Shown: in pieces, positions 1 through 8,012 of the stretch | Position numbering within the stretch: the stretch's first letter is position 1 | Layout: every line of letters starts with the position of its first letter | From: Pseudomonas sp. | GTDB lineage: Bacteria > Pseudomonadota > Gammaproteobacteria > Pseudomonadales > Pseudomonadaceae | Length of the DNA stretch: 15,976 nt | Assembly: GCA_026398835.1 (NCBI GenBank) | Contig: JAPLSD010000051.1 | Span: 1-15,976 of the forward strand | Reading direction: 5' to 3' | Made by a program: the position numbers and the translations under genes | Notes under the pieces: model-generated | Database searches by the model: none | What the model saw: only the letters and a program-made list of their open reading frames with translations | Told to the model about the DNA's origin: nothing

Positions 1-699
1 CCAGGCTGAAACCCGGTCATTGAGTTCGGCGATGGCCCGCGGTCCAGTACCTTCGGCATACATCGGCGCGCCGATCACCACGGTGATGGTGCCAGCCTTT
101 TTAGCCCAGCCAGTCTTTGGCCAGAACTTGCCGGCGTTGTGCGCAATCGGCAGAACCGGCAGCACGGCATTGACCGCCAATGCGGTACCGCCACGGGAGA
201 ACTTGCCGAGCGTGCCGAATGGAACCCGTGTGCCTTCCGGAAAGATCAGCACCCAGACGCCATCCTTGAGCAGCTCGTCGCCCTTCTTCGCTACATGCTT
301 GAGCGCAGCTTTTGGATTGTCACGGTCGATAGCGATCGGACGCAACATGGCCATCGCCCAACCGAAGAACGGTACATAGAGCAGCTCGCGCTTGAGCACC
401 TGGCTCAATGGCTGGAAGTAGGCCGAGAGAAAGAACGTCTCCCAGGTGCTCTGGTGGTTCGACAGAATCACGCAGGGCTGTTCAGGCACGTTCTCGGCGC
501 CTTTCACTTCAAAGCGGATACCGAGGAATACTTTGCTCAACCACAGTGCGCACCGGCACCAGTACACGTTGATAAAGCGATAACGTGCCTTGAACGGTAA
601 AAAAGGCGCAATAAAAAAGCTGAGGCTGCACCAGAGCAACGAGGTGGTGCACAGCAGCAGGTAAAAGAAAAAAGTTCTGATTGCCTGCAAGATCGACAT
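1..699 (-). CDS. 1-acyl-sn-glycerol-3-phosphate acyltransferase family protein (PlsC-like), 3' end beyond window
   Basis: Membrane acyltransferase of the PlsC/LPLAT family, which transfers an acyl chain to lysophosphatidic acid or a related lysophospholipid at the inner membrane. Reading the minus strand from ATG at 699 gives 233 codons with no stop before the window edge, so the C-terminus is missing. Residues 8-35 are strongly hydrophobic (N-terminal membrane anchor). The catalytic motif NHQSTWE (His82, Glu87) is the HX4E variant of the usual HX4D, and FPEGTR at 153-158 is the glycerol-phosphate binding block. It lies 79 bases downstream of gmhB on the same strand and is probably the last gene of the glyQ-glyS-gmhB operon. 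The gap (700-778) shows no clear terminator or promoter, and the ribosome site before ATG is weak. In other pseudomonads the same gene sits between gyrB and gmhB. The exact lipid substrate cannot be read from sequence. Confidence 0.9.
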   Translation of the reverse strand, partial: MSILQAIRTFFFYLLLCTTSLLWCSLSFFIAPFLPFKARYRFINVYWCRCALWLSKVFLGIRFEVKGAENVPEQPCVILSNHQSTWETFFLSAYFQPLSQVLKRELLYVPFFGWAMAMLRPIAIDRDNPKAALKHVAKKGDELLKDGVWVLIFPEGTRVPFGTLGKFSRGGTALAVNAVLPVLPIAHNAGKFWPKTGWAKKAGTITVVIGAPMYAEGTGPRAIAELNDRVSAW

Positions 700-778
700 A
701 GCGGCATTTGCCTATTAAAAGCGCACTCCCGAACAGTCCTTGGTCAGGATGTCAGAAGCGCTCTATTTGTGGGTAAGT

Positions 779-1312
779 TCAGTTGCGCACAAGTTCAGCG
801 GCAACCGCCGCCAGATCGTCAAAAATCAAGGTGCCCACCGGTAGGGTTTTGCCCAGCGTTTTTTCGCCTTTACCGGTTTTTACCAAAACTGGCTGAGAGT
901 CGACGGCTTTTGCAGCTTCCAGGTCACCGAGAGTGTCGCCGACAAACCATAGGCTGGTCAGCTCCACGTTGTAATGAGCGGCGATGGCTTTCAGCATGCC
1001 GGGTTTTGGCTTGCGGCAATCGCAGCCATCATCCGGTCCGTGAGGACAATAGACGACGAGTCCGAGCTCGCCACCCTGCTCGGCCACTAGTGAGCGCAAG
1101 CGCTCGTGCATGGCGTCCAGGGTCGCGACATCGTAGTAGCCGCGAGCAATACCGGACTGGTTGGTAGCGACGGCTACCGTCCAACCGGCCTTGCTCAACT
1201 GCGCGATGGCTTCGATCGAGCCGGGAAGCGGAATCCACTCTTCCACCGATTTGATATAAGCGTCGGAGTCGTAATTGATCACCCCGTCCCGATCGAGAAT
1301 CAGCAGTTTCAA
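779..1312 (-). CDS. gmhB: D-glycero-beta-D-manno-heptose-1,7-bisphosphate 7-phosphatase
   Basis: HAD-superfamily phosphatase that removes the 7-phosphate from heptose 1,7-bisphosphate on the way to ADP-heptose for the LPS inner core. The HAD motif LDRDG gives Asp7 (nucleophile) and Asp9. Asn51-Gln52-Ser53 follows as motif II. The zinc-binding loop characteristic of GmhB is visible as Cys89, His91, Cys97 and Cys99, followed by the conserved RKPKPG. The C-terminal acidic motif is GDTLGD (126-130). I chose the TTG start at 1312 (177 aa) because the protein then begins MKLLILDRDG as in family members, and AAGGGG lies 6 bases upstream. An in-frame TTG at 1330, directly after the glyS stop, would add six residues but leaves no room for a ribosome site. 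The gene follows glyS with almost no gap, so it is translated from the glyQS transcript. Confidence 0.93.
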   Translation of the reverse strand: MKLLILDRDGVINYDSDAYIKSVEEWIPLPGSIEAIAQLSKAGWTVAVATNQSGIARGYYDVATLDAMHERLRSLVAEQGGELGLVVYCPHGPDDGCDCRKPKPGMLKAIAAHYNVELTSLWFVGDTLGDLEAAKAVDSQPVLVKTGKGEKTLGKTLPVGTLIFDDLAAVAAELVRN

Positions 1313-1330
1313 ACTCCGCCCCTTAAACAA

Positions 1331-3385
1331 TTAGCCCAGCAGCGAAATATCGGCGACACCGAGGAACAACCCACGCAGACGCGCCAGCAACGCATAACGG
1401 TTGGCACGTACTTTGGCGTCATCAGCATTGACCATCACTGCTTCAAAGAACGCATCGACCGGCTCGCGCAACGCTGCCAGACGCGCCAGCGATTCACTGT
1501 ACTGACGCGCTGCAGCCATTGGCTGGACCGCCTGATCAGCCTGCTGGATCGCCGAGTACAGCGAGAACTCGTTGGCATTGTCGAAGTACTTGGCTTCGAC
1601 CGTGCTCGGGATCGAGCCTTCAGCCTTGCTCAGCAGGTTCGATACGCGCTTGTTCACCGCCGCCAGAGCCGCCGCTTCCGGCAATTTGCGGAAAGCCTCA
1701 ACGGCTTGCACGCGCTGATCGAAGTCCAGTGCCGAACCCGGTTTCAGGGCGCGCACCGATAGATAGGTGCCCACATCCACGCCTTCGTCTTCATAGCGAG
1801 CACGCAGACGGTCGAAGATGAACTCCAGCACCAGATCGGCCAGACCAGCCGCTTTGACCTTGGAACCGAATGCATTGACGGCGAACGCCACGGCTTCGGT
1901 CAGGTCGAGGTCGAGTTTCTTGTCGATCAGGATCCGCAACACGCCCAGAGCTGCACGGCGCAGGGCGTACGGGTCTTTGCTCCCGGTTGGCAGCATGCCG
2001 ATACCGAAGATGCCGACCAGGGTGTCGAGCTTGTCGGCGATCGCCACGGCTGCACCGGTGACGGTGGTCGGCAACTCAGCGCCAGCACCGCGCGGCATGT
2101 ATTGCTCGTTCAACGCCAGGGCTACGTCTTGTGGCTCGCCGTCGTTGAGGGCGTAGTAGTAACCGGCGACACCTTGCATCTCCGGGAACTCACCGACCAT
2201 TTCGGTCGACAGGTCGCACTTGGACAGCAGGCCGGCGCGGGCAGCCCAGGATGCATTGCCGCCAATCCGTGCAGCAATGTAGGCCGCCAGTTTGGAAACA
2301 CGTTCGGCCTTGTCATAGACGCTGCCCAGTTTTTCCTGGAACACCACGTTCTGCAGGCGCAGGTTGAAGCTTTCGAGCTTCTGTTTCTTGTCTTGCTTGA
2401 AGAAGAACTCGGCGTCGGTCAGACGTGGGCGAACCACCTTCTCGTTACCCGAGATGATCTGCTGCGGGTCTTTGCTTTCGATGTTGGCCACAGTGATGAA
2501 GCGTGGCAGCAACTTGCCGTCAGCATCCAGCAGGCAGAAATACTTCTGGTTGTCCTGCATGGTGGTGATCAGGGCTTCCTGTGGTACCTCGAGGAAGCGC
2601 TCTTCGAACGAGCACACCAGCGGCACCGGCCATTCAACCAGTGCGGTCACTTCGTCGAGCAGGTTCGGCGGAACGATTGCAGTACCTTCCTGCAGCGCTG
2701 CCAGCTCGGCGGTGCGCTTGCTGATCAGCTCGCGACGCTCGTTGGAGTCTGCCAGCACGTAAGCACCGCGCAGGTCTTGCAGGTAGTTGGCCGGCGAGGT
2801 GATGCGCACGCTTTCAGGGTGATGGAAGCGGTGACCACGGGAATCGCGACCGGCCTTCTGGGCGAGGATGGTGCAATCGATGACCTGGTCACCGAGCAGC
2901 ATGACCAGCCACTGAGTCGGGCGAACGAATTCTTCCTTGCGAGCGCCCCAGCGCATGCGCTTCGGAATCGGCAAGTCGTTCAGGGAGTCTTCGACGATGG
3001 TCGGCAGCAGGCTGGCGGTGGCCTTGCCTTCGATGCGCTGGCTGTAGCGCAGTTTCGCGCCGCTCTGATCGATTTCGCTCAGGTCAACGCCGCACTTCTT
3101 GGCGAAGCCCAGAGCGGCCTGAGTCGGGTTGCCTTCGGCATCGAACGCGGCCTGACGTGGCGGGCCGTCGAGGTTGATGCTGCGATCCGGTTGCTGGGTG
3201 GCCAGCGCCGTGATCAGTACGGCCAAACGACGCGGCGCGGCGTAGGCCTGTTTAGCTTCATAGTTCAGGCCAGCGGCTTGCAGGCCTTTGTCGATACCGG
3301 CAAGGAACGCCTCAGCCAGAGTATTCAGGGCTTTGGGTGGCAGTTCTTCGGTGCCCAGTTCAACCAGAAAATCTAGAGCACTCAT
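1331..3385 (-). CDS. glyS: Glycine--tRNA ligase beta subunit
   Basis: Beta subunit of the bacterial alpha2-beta2 glycyl-tRNA synthetase, the part that binds tRNA-Gly while GlyQ carries the catalytic site. The product is 684 aa, the usual length. It opens with the family signature [14 protein letters not shown] (residues 6-19). The middle contains the conserved stretch around [13 protein letters not shown] and a [14 protein letters not shown] block. The C-terminal third matches the DALR-type anticodon-binding region (near [20 protein letters not shown]). Its ATG overlaps the glyQ stop in an ATGA arrangement (3385-3382), implying translational coupling that keeps the two subunits at equal amounts. 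No frameshift or missing segment is seen. A 424-codon open frame on the opposite strand is a codon-bias shadow. Confidence 0.98.
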   Translation of the reverse strand: MSALDFLVELGTEELPPKALNTLAEAFLAGIDKGLQAAGLNYEAKQAYAAPRRLAVLITALATQQPDRSINLDGPPRQAAFDAEGNPTQAALGFAKKCGVDLSEIDQSGAKLRYSQRIEGKATASLLPTIVEDSLNDLPIPKRMRWGARKEEFVRPTQWLVMLLGDQVIDCTILAQKAGRDSRGHRFHHPESVRITSPANYLQDLRGAYVLADSNERRELISKRTAELAALQEGTAIVPPNLLDEVTALVEWPVPLVCSFEERFLEVPQEALITTMQDNQKYFCLLDADGKLLPRFITVANIESKDPQQIISGNEKVVRPRLTDAEFFFKQDKKQKLESFNLRLQNVVFQEKLGSVYDKAERVSKLAAYIAARIGGNASWAARAGLLSKCDLSTEMVGEFPEMQGVAGYYYALNDGEPQDVALALNEQYMPRGAGAELPTTVTGAAVAIADKLDTLVGIFGIGMLPTGSKDPYALRRAALGVLRILIDKKLDLDLTEAVAFAVNAFGSKVKAAGLADLVLEFIFDRLRARYEDEGVDVGTYLSVRALKPGSALDFDQRVQAVEAFRKLPEAAALAAVNKRVSNLLSKAEGSIPSTVEAKYFDNANEFSLYSAIQQADQAVQPMAAARQYSESLARLAALREPVDAFFEAVMVNADDAKVRANRYALLARLRGLFLGVADISLLG

Positions 3386-4335
3386 TGTGCAGCCTCCAGC
3401 TTAGCCAACACTTCATCACGCAAATCCGGGGTCGCCATCGGGAAGCCCAGCTTGGCCCGGGCCAGCAGGTAAGCCTGCGCCACGGAACGAGCCAGGGTGC
3501 GCACACGCAGAATGTACTGTTGACGTGCGGTGACCGAAATCGCCCGACGAGCATCCAGCAGGTTGAAGGTGTGCGAAGCCTTGAGGACCATTTCGTAGCT
3601 TGGCAGCGGCAACGGCTGATCCAGTTCGATCAAACGCTTGGCTTCGCTTTCATAGAAGTCGAACAACTCGAACAGCTTCTCGACGTTGGCGTGTTCGAAG
3701 TTGTAGGTCGACTGCTCCACTTCGTTTTGGTGGAACACGTCGCCGTAGGTCACTTTGCCGAACGGACCGTCAGCCCAGACCAGGTCGTAGACCGAGTCGA
3801 CGCCTTGCAGGTACATGGCCAGACGTTCCAGGCCATAAGTGATTTCGCCGGTCACCGGGTAGCACTCAATGCCGCCTGCCTGCTGGAAGTACGTGAACTG
3901 AGTCACTTCCATGCCGTTGAGCCAGACTTCCCAGCCCAGACCCCAGGCGCCCAGGGTAGGCGATTCCCAGTTGTCTTCGACGAAACGGATGTCGTGCACC
4001 AACGGGTCGAGGCCCACGTGCTTGAGCGAGCCCAGGTACAGTTCCTGGAAGTTATCCGGGTTTGGCTTCAATACCACCTGGAACTGGTAGTAGTGCTGCA
4101 AACGGTTCGGGTTTTCGCCGTAGCGGCCGTCAGTCGGACGACGACTGGGCTGCACATAAGCGGCGTTCCAGGTCTCCGGGCCAATGGCGCGAAGAAAGGT
4201 GGCGGTATGAAAAGTGCCGGCGCCTACTTCCATATCGTAGGGCTGAAGTACCACACAACCTTGCTCGGCCCAGTATTGCTGGAGGGCGAGGATCAAGTCT
4301 TGGAAGGTACGCACGGCTGGCGTAGGCTGGCTCAC
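3382..4335 (-). CDS. glyQ: Glycine--tRNA ligase alpha subunit
   Basis: Catalytic alpha subunit of the alpha2-beta2 glycyl-tRNA synthetase, a class II aminoacyl-tRNA synthetase that activates glycine with ATP. Conserved family blocks include [14 protein letters not shown] near the N-terminus, [20 protein letters not shown], and the motif 2-like region [19 protein letters not shown]. These are followed by [20 protein letters not shown] and [13 protein letters not shown]. The open frame extends upstream, but the start is GTG at 4335 (317 aa): the protein then begins with Ser-Gln-Pro-Thr as in Pseudomonas orthologs, and AGGTGA lies 5 bases upstream. It is the first gene of the glyQ-glyS-gmhB-acyltransferase operon. 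The stop overlaps the glyS start by 4 bases. It is divergent from tag across 81 bases. Confidence 0.97.
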   Translation of the reverse strand: MSQPTPAVRTFQDLILALQQYWAEQGCVVLQPYDMEVGAGTFHTATFLRAIGPETWNAAYVQPSRRPTDGRYGENPNRLQHYYQFQVVLKPNPDNFQELYLGSLKHVGLDPLVHDIRFVEDNWESPTLGAWGLGWEVWLNGMEVTQFTYFQQAGGIECYPVTGEITYGLERLAMYLQGVDSVYDLVWADGPFGKVTYGDVFHQNEVEQSTYNFEHANVEKLFELFDFYESEAKRLIELDQPLPLPSYEMVLKASHTFNLLDARRAISVTARQQYILRVRTLARSVAQAYLLARAKLGFPMATPDLRDEVLAKLEAAQ

Positions 4336-4375
4336 GAAATTCACCTGTTTCTTGGGCTGCGATTTAAAGAGCGGG

Positions 4376-4381
4376 AGTATA
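4376..4381 (-). promoter_or_regulatory. Probable -10 element for glyQ operon
   Basis: In the 81-base gap between glyQ and tag, the minus strand reads GGG-TATACT-CCC about 40 bases before the glyQ GTG. TATACT matches the sigma-70 -10 consensus at 5 of 6 positions. No convincing -35 is visible at the usual distance, so this may be a weak-35 housekeeping promoter. I found no separate promoter for tag in the same gap. Confidence 0.5.
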
Positions 4382-4416
4382 CCCGATTCGTTTGCGCGCA
4401 CGCCCCCTGGAGCCTT

Positions 4417-4980
4417 ATGCCACGCTGCTTTTGGTGTTCTGAAGATCCGCTGTACATGGCTTATCACGATCAGGAGTGGGGCGTACCGCTACGCGATGCG
4501 CAGCGCTTGTTCGAGTTGCTTTTGCTCGAAGGGTTCCAGGCCGGGCTATCGTGGATCACTGTCCTGAGGAAACGTGAGCGTTATCGTGAGGTGCTGTTTG
4601 ACTTCGACATACAGCGCGTGGCGCAGATGAGCGATGCCGAAATCGACGATTTGATGCTCGATCCGGGAATCATCCGCAATCGCCTGAAACTCAATGCCGC
4701 CAGACGCAACGCCCAGGCCTGGCTGGCGCTGGAAGACCCGGTGGCGCTGCTTTGGTCGTTCGTCGGCGGTAAGCCCATGGTCAATCATTTCAAGGATCGC
4801 AGCGAGGTCCCAGCGGTGACGCCAGAGGCCGAAGCGATGAGCAAAGGCTTGAAAAAAGCCGGCTTCACCTTTGTCGGCCCAACCATCTGTTATGCCTTGA
4901 TGCAGGCGTCCGGGATGGTCATGGATCACACCACCGATTGTGATCGCTACGCCATCTTGCGCAGTGGGCGGTTAGAATAG
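4417..4980 (+). CDS. tag: DNA-3-methyladenine glycosylase I
   Basis: Base-excision repair enzyme that removes 3-methyladenine from alkylated DNA. It is 187 aa, the normal size. The HhH-superfamily zinc ligands of the Tag family are all present: Cys4, His17, His171 and Cys175. The active-site residues Glu38 and Trp46 lie in [17 protein letters not shown], and the conserved [16 protein letters not shown] block is at 149-164. A much longer open frame runs upstream through antisense glyQ. The ATG at 4417 is chosen because it restores the conserved MxRC N-terminus and GGAG stands just upstream (CTGGAGCCTTATG). The gene is divergent from glyQ and is followed 49 bases later by the lipid A acyltransferase on the same strand, possibly co-transcribed. 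Confidence 0.96.
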   Translation: MPRCFWCSEDPLYMAYHDQEWGVPLRDAQRLFELLLLEGFQAGLSWITVLRKRERYREVLFDFDIQRVAQMSDAEIDDLMLDPGIIRNRLKLNAARRNAQAWLALEDPVALLWSFVGGKPMVNHFKDRSEVPAVTPEAEAMSKGLKKAGFTFVGPTICYALMQASGMVMDHTTDCDRYAILRSGRLE

Positions 4981-5028
4981 CCGGCTCGCGACATGGCCTA
5001 GAGTCGGTTTAGAAGATCAGGAGTGACC

Positions 5029-5037
5029 TGTGGATAA
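5029..5037 (-). promoter_or_regulatory. DnaA box overlapping the lpxL-like start codon
   Basis: TGTGGATAA is an exact consensus DnaA box (TTATCCACA on the minus strand). Its second to fourth bases are the GTG start codon of the acyltransferase gene at 5030. Confidence 0.6.
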
Positions 5038-5917
5038 GTTTAAAGGCGCCTTGCTGGTAGGCGCTCTGCGGTTGTTTGCAATGCTGCCCTGGCGGGCGGT
5101 GCAAGCAGTAGGCACCGCGATTGGCTGGGTCATGTGGAAAACCCCCAACCGTTCCCGCGACGTGGTGCGGATCAACCTGGCGAAATGCTTTCCCGAGATG
5201 GATGCCGCCGAACGCGAGCGTCTGGTCGGGCAAAGTTTGATGGATATCGGCAAGTCGCTGACCGAAAGCGCCTGCGCCTGGATCTGGCCGGCCCAGCGCT
5301 CCATCGACCTGGTACGTGAAGTGGAAGGCCTCGACGTGCTGAAAGACGCGCTGGCCTCCGGCAAGGGTGTGGTCGGTATCACCAGCCACCTCGGCAATTG
5401 GGAAGTGTTGAACCACTTCTATTGCAGCCAGTGCAAACCGATCATTTTCTATCGTCCGCCCAAGCTCAAGGCCGTGGACGACTTGTTGCGCAAACAGCGA
5501 GTGCAACTGGGCAACCGCGTCGCGGCGTCCACCAAGGAAGGCATTCTCAGCGTCATCAAGGAAGTGCGCAAAGGTGGTGCAGTGGGCATCCCGGCTGACC
5601 CGGAACCGTCCGAATCCGCCGGGATTTTCGTGCCATTCTTTGCGACCAAGGCGCTGACCAGCAAATTCGTGCCGAACATGCTCGCGGGCGGTAAAGCGGT
5701 CGGCGTGTTCCTGCATGCCCTGCGTCTGCCCGACGGTTCAGGTTACAAAGTGATCCTCGAAGCCGCTCCTGAGGCCATGTACAGCACCGATACCGAGACC
5801 TCATGTGCGGCGATGAGCCAGATCGTCGAGAAATACGTGCGGGCTTATCCGAGCCAGTACATGTGGAGCATGAAGCGCTTCAAGAAGCGTCCGGCGGGCG
5901 AGGCGCGCTGGTACTGA
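5030..5917 (+). CDS. LpxL/HtrB-family lipid A acyltransferase
   Basis: Inner-membrane acyltransferase of the LpxL/HtrB/LpxM family, which adds secondary (late) acyl chains to lipid A from acyl-ACP. It is 295 aa, near the family's usual ~300. An N-terminal hydrophobic segment (about residues 7-36) anchors the protein. NLAKCFPE (49-56) is the typical N-terminal family block, and the catalytic motif HLGNWE gives His120 and Glu125 (HX4E). The conserved YRPPK and the IPADPEPSES / FVPFFA region follow. The start is GTG at 5030, with GGAG seven bases before it. The position matches P. aeruginosa PA0011, described as HtrB1, but the chain and position acylated in this strain cannot be deduced. PilZ follows 66 bases later. 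The start codon lies inside a consensus DnaA box. Confidence 0.9.
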   Translation: MDKFKGALLVGALRLFAMLPWRAVQAVGTAIGWVMWKTPNRSRDVVRINLAKCFPEMDAAERERLVGQSLMDIGKSLTESACAWIWPAQRSIDLVREVEGLDVLKDALASGKGVVGITSHLGNWEVLNHFYCSQCKPIIFYRPPKLKAVDDLLRKQRVQLGNRVAASTKEGILSVIKEVRKGGAVGIPADPEPSESAGIFVPFFATKALTSKFVPNMLAGGKAVGVFLHALRLPDGSGYKVILEAAPEAMYSTDTETSCAAMSQIVEKYVRAYPSQYMWSMKRFKKRPAGEARWY

Positions 5918-5932
5918 GTCTCCTGGCATGAT

Positions 5933-5960
5933 CTGTGGATAACCCGTGTGTTATCCACAG
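5933..5960. repeat. Perfect inverted repeat made of two DnaA boxes
   Basis: Arms CTGTGGATAAC (5933-5943) and GTTATCCACAG (5950-5960) are exact reverse complements around a 6-base spacer CCGTGT. Each arm contains a perfect 9-base DnaA consensus box (5934-5942 and 5951-5959) facing the other. It lies in the 66-base gap between the lipid A acyltransferase and the PilZ gene. RNA from it could fold as an 11-bp stem, but no T-run follows, so an intrinsic terminator is less likely than a protein-binding site. Confidence 0.75.
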
Positions 5961-5983
5961 CAGTTTGAACAAGGGCGCAGCAG

Positions 5984-6223
5984 ATGTCCGAACACCGCAA
6001 ATCCTTTCGCATCAAAATCCAGCACCCCAGTTTTGGCGAGTGCCTGGGCCAGACGCGCAATCTTTCAGCCAGCGGCGTGTACGTGAAACATCCGACACTC
6101 TCGGCGTTGGCCAAGGGCTCGGTGGTCTACGGTCAGGTTCAAGACCTGCCAGTGGCTGCGCCGCGGGTATGTATGGAAGTGGTGCAGGTCGACGCCGAAG
6201 GCATAGGACTGCGTTACCTTTGA
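5984..6223 (+). CDS. Small PilZ-domain protein
   Basis: Single-domain PilZ protein of only 79 aa, against about 100 for a typical PilZ domain. The c-di-GMP binding signature is present in both halves: RKSFR (RxxxR, residues 5-9) and NLSASG (NxSxxG, about residues 26-31). It is therefore predicted to bind c-di-GMP. The output is unknown, and no partner domain is fused. ATG at 5984 lies 66 bases after the lipid A acyltransferase, with the DnaA-box palindrome between them. No strong GGAG precedes the ATG (GGGCGCAGCAG ATG). The position matches the PilZ gene PA0012 of P. aeruginosa. It converges on the TPR gene with a 16-base gap. Confidence 0.85.
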   Translation: MSEHRKSFRIKIQHPSFGECLGQTRNLSASGVYVKHPTLSALAKGSVVYGQVQDLPVAAPRVCMEVVQVDAEGIGLRYL

Positions 6224-6239
6224 GCTGACTGTTTTTTGA

Positions 6240-6554
6240 TCAGCGCGCCTGGCGCTCGAGTTTCTTCAGAAACACCGTCATTTCCTTTTCCGCCTGTTTG
6301 TCGCCATGACCGCGCGCCGCTTCGAGCCCCTGTTCCCAGGCCTGGCGGGCGGGCGGGTAGTCGGCCAGCGCCAGATAGGCTTTGCCGAGCAACTTCCAGG
6401 CAGCGGAATACTTCGGATCGAAATCGACACAGCGCTGAAAATGCTCGGCCGCCTTGGCGTTCTCGCCCAGATCCAGATAACCCTTGCCCAGACCGAAGCG
6501 CAGCAGCGAGTTATCCACACCCTTGGCCAGCATTTTTTCCAGGGATTCGATCAT
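6240..6554 (-). CDS. Small tetratricopeptide-repeat (TPR) protein
   Basis: Predicted cytoplasmic 104-aa TPR protein with no signal peptide. Two TPR-like units can be read: LLRFGLGKGYLDLGENAKAAEHFQRCVDFDP, then AAWKLLGKAYLALADYPPARQAWEQGLEAA with the typical G/Y/A spacing. A charged C-terminal helix (KQAEKEMTVFLKKLERQAR) follows. Such proteins act as protein-interaction adaptors, and no specific partner is evident. Of two in-frame ATGs I prefer 6554, because GGAG sits six bases before it; ATG at 6566 would add Met-Glu-Pro-Gln. It lies downstream of trkA on the same strand, separated by a palindromic repeat. An exact DnaA box (6511-6519) falls in the codons for Val-Asp-Asn. Confidence 0.85.
   Translation of the reverse strand: MIESLEKMLAKGVDNSLLRFGLGKGYLDLGENAKAAEHFQRCVDFDPKYSAAWKLLGKAYLALADYPPARQAWEQGLEAARGHGDKQAEKEMTVFLKKLERQAR
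6511..6519 (+). promoter_or_regulatory. DnaA box inside the TPR gene
   Basis: Exact TTATCCACA within coding sequence (Val-Asp-Asn codons read on the minus strand). It may be a functional DnaA site or a by-product of codon choice. Confidence 0.45.
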
Positions 6555-6577
6555 CTGTGGCTCCATCTATATAAGTT

Positions 6578-6608
6578 GATCGTTCCCGCGCGGAGCGTGG
6601 GAATGATC
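6578..6608. repeat. REP-like intergenic palindrome
   Basis: Arms GATCGTTCCCGCGC (6578-6591) and GCGTGGGAATGATC (6595-6608) flank a GGA loop. As plus-strand RNA it pairs fully over 14 positions, two of them G-U. It resembles the widespread Pseudomonas 'CGTTCCCACGC...GCGTGGGAATG' intergenic repeat. It lies between trkA and the TPR gene. Confidence 0.7.
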
Positions 6609-6616
6609 GGCGTGGA

Positions 6617-7990
6617 TCAGAAGAAGCTCAACCCCACATGAAACAGCTTCTCCACATCGCGGATATGTTTTTTATCCACAAGGAACAGAATCACATGGTC
6701 GCCGGTCTCGATGACCGTGTCATCGTGGGCAATGATGACTTCTTCGTCACGGATGATCGCACCGATCGTGGTGCCTGGCGGCAAACCGATATTTTCGATA
6801 GCGCGGCCGATCACTTTGCTCGACTTGGCATCGCCATGGGCAATCGCCTCGATGGCCTCCGCTGCACCTCGGCGCAACGAGTGAACGCTGACAATATCGC
6901 CGCGCCGCACGTGGGCCAGCAAGGTGCCGATGGTCGCCAACTGTGGGCTGATGGCGATATCAATGTCACCGCCCTGAATCAGATCGACATAGGCCGGGTT
7001 ATTGATGATGGTCATGACCTTCTTCGCGCCCAGGCGTTTGGCCAGCAGCGAGGACATAATGTTGGCTTCGTCATCGTTGGTCAGCGCCAGGAAGATATCG
7101 GCGTCGGCGATATTCTCCTCCAGCAACAGGTCGCGGTCTGATGCGCTGCCCTGCAACACCACGGTGCTGTCGAGGTTGTCTGAGAGATGGCGGCAACGTG
7201 CCGGGTTCATCTCGATAATCTTCACCTGATAGCGGCTTTCGATGGCCTCGGCCAAGCGCTCGCCGATCTGCCCGCCGCCGGCGATCACGATGCGTTTGTA
7301 GCTTTCATCGAGGCGGCGCATTTCGCTCATTACTGCACGAATATTCGCTTTGGCGGCGATGAAAAATACTTCGTCGTCCGCTTCGATCACCGTATCGCCT
7401 TGGGGCAGGATCGGTCGGTCGCGACGGAAAATGGCTGCAACGCGGGTCTCGACATTGGGCATGTGCTCGCGCAATTGCCGCAGCTGCTGACCCACCAATA
7501 GTCCGCCGTAGTAGGCCTTGACCGCCACCAGTTGCGCCTTTCCTTCGGCGAAGTCGATCACCTGCAAGGCGCCGGGATGTTCGATCAGGCGCTTGATGTA
7601 GTGGGTGACGACCTGTTCCGGGCTGATCAGCACGTCGACCGGAATCGCATCGTTGTCGAACAGCCCGGCGCGAGTCAGGTAAGCCGCTTCGCGCACACGG
7701 GCGATCTTGGTCGGAGTGTGGAACAGGGTGTGCGCGACTTGGCAGGCGATCATGTTGGTTTCATCGCTGTTGGTCACCGCCACCAGCATGTCGGCATCGT
7801 CCGCGCCGGCCTGACGCAATACAGTCGGGAGCGAACCGCGGCCTTGCACGGTGCGGATATCCAGCCGGTCGCCGAGATCGCGCAGACGTTCGCCGTCGGT
7901 GTCGACCACCGTGATGTCATTGGCTTCGCTGGCCAAGTGTTCCGCCAGCGAACCGCCGACCTGCCCTGCGCCGAGGATGATGATTTTCAT
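6617..7990 (-). CDS. trkA: Trk potassium uptake system NAD-binding component TrkA
   Basis: Peripheral membrane protein that binds NAD(H) and gates the TrkH/TrkG potassium channel. It is 457 aa, the usual full length, made of two RCK units in tandem. The first Rossmann fold begins [12 protein letters not shown] (GxGxxG at 7-12), with Asp30 at the end of the second strand as expected for NAD. The second fold begins [13 protein letters not shown] (238-243), and each is followed by a TrkA-C lobe. GGAG seven bases before ATG 7990 supports the start. It lies 22 bases downstream of rsmB and is probably co-transcribed; fmt-rsmB-trkA is a common gene order in gammaproteobacteria. An exact DnaA box (6672-6680) lies in the Val-Asp-Lys codons near the C-terminus. 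No trkH is present here, which is usual. Confidence 0.97.
   Translation of the reverse strand: MKIIILGAGQVGGSLAEHLASEANDITVVDTDGERLRDLGDRLDIRTVQGRGSLPTVLRQAGADDADMLVAVTNSDETNMIACQVAHTLFHTPTKIARVREAAYLTRAGLFDNDAIPVDVLISPEQVVTHYIKRLIEHPGALQVIDFAEGKAQLVAVKAYYGGLLVGQQLRQLREHMPNVETRVAAIFRRDRPILPQGDTVIEADDEVFFIAAKANIRAVMSEMRRLDESYKRIVIAGGGQIGERLAEAIESRYQVKIIEMNPARCRHLSDNLDSTVVLQGSASDRDLLLEENIADADIFLALTNDDEANIMSSLLAKRLGAKKVMTIINNPAYVDLIQGGDIDIAISPQLATIGTLLAHVRRGDIVSVHSLRRGAAEAIEAIAHGDAKSSKVIGRAIENIGLPPGTTIGAIIRDEEVIIAHDDTVIETGDHVILFLVDKKHIRDVEKLFHVGLSFF
6672..6680 (+). promoter_or_regulatory. DnaA box inside trkA
   Basis: Exact TTATCCACA in trkA near the 3' end of its reading frame, 153 bases from the previous box at 6511. 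Confidence 0.45.
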
Positions 7991-8012
7991 CCAGTCACTC
8001 CCTTGAAACCGG

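Noticed and set aside
20..600. Two plus-strand open frames at the left edge
   Set aside because: The minus strand encodes a PlsC-type acyltransferase with NHQSTWE and FPEGTR in this region; the plus-strand frames are shadows.
2102..3376. 424-codon open frame on the plus strand
   Set aside because: Antisense shadow of glyS, which is intact and full length with recognised family motifs; the shadow protein matches no family I know.
3337..4416. Long plus-strand N-terminal extension upstream of tag
   Set aside because: It is antisense to glyQ; Tag begins at 4417, where the zinc ligand Cys4 and a GGAG site are correctly placed.
5009..5716. 235-codon minus-strand open frame
   Set aside because: Antisense of the lipid A acyltransferase; no recognisable domain.
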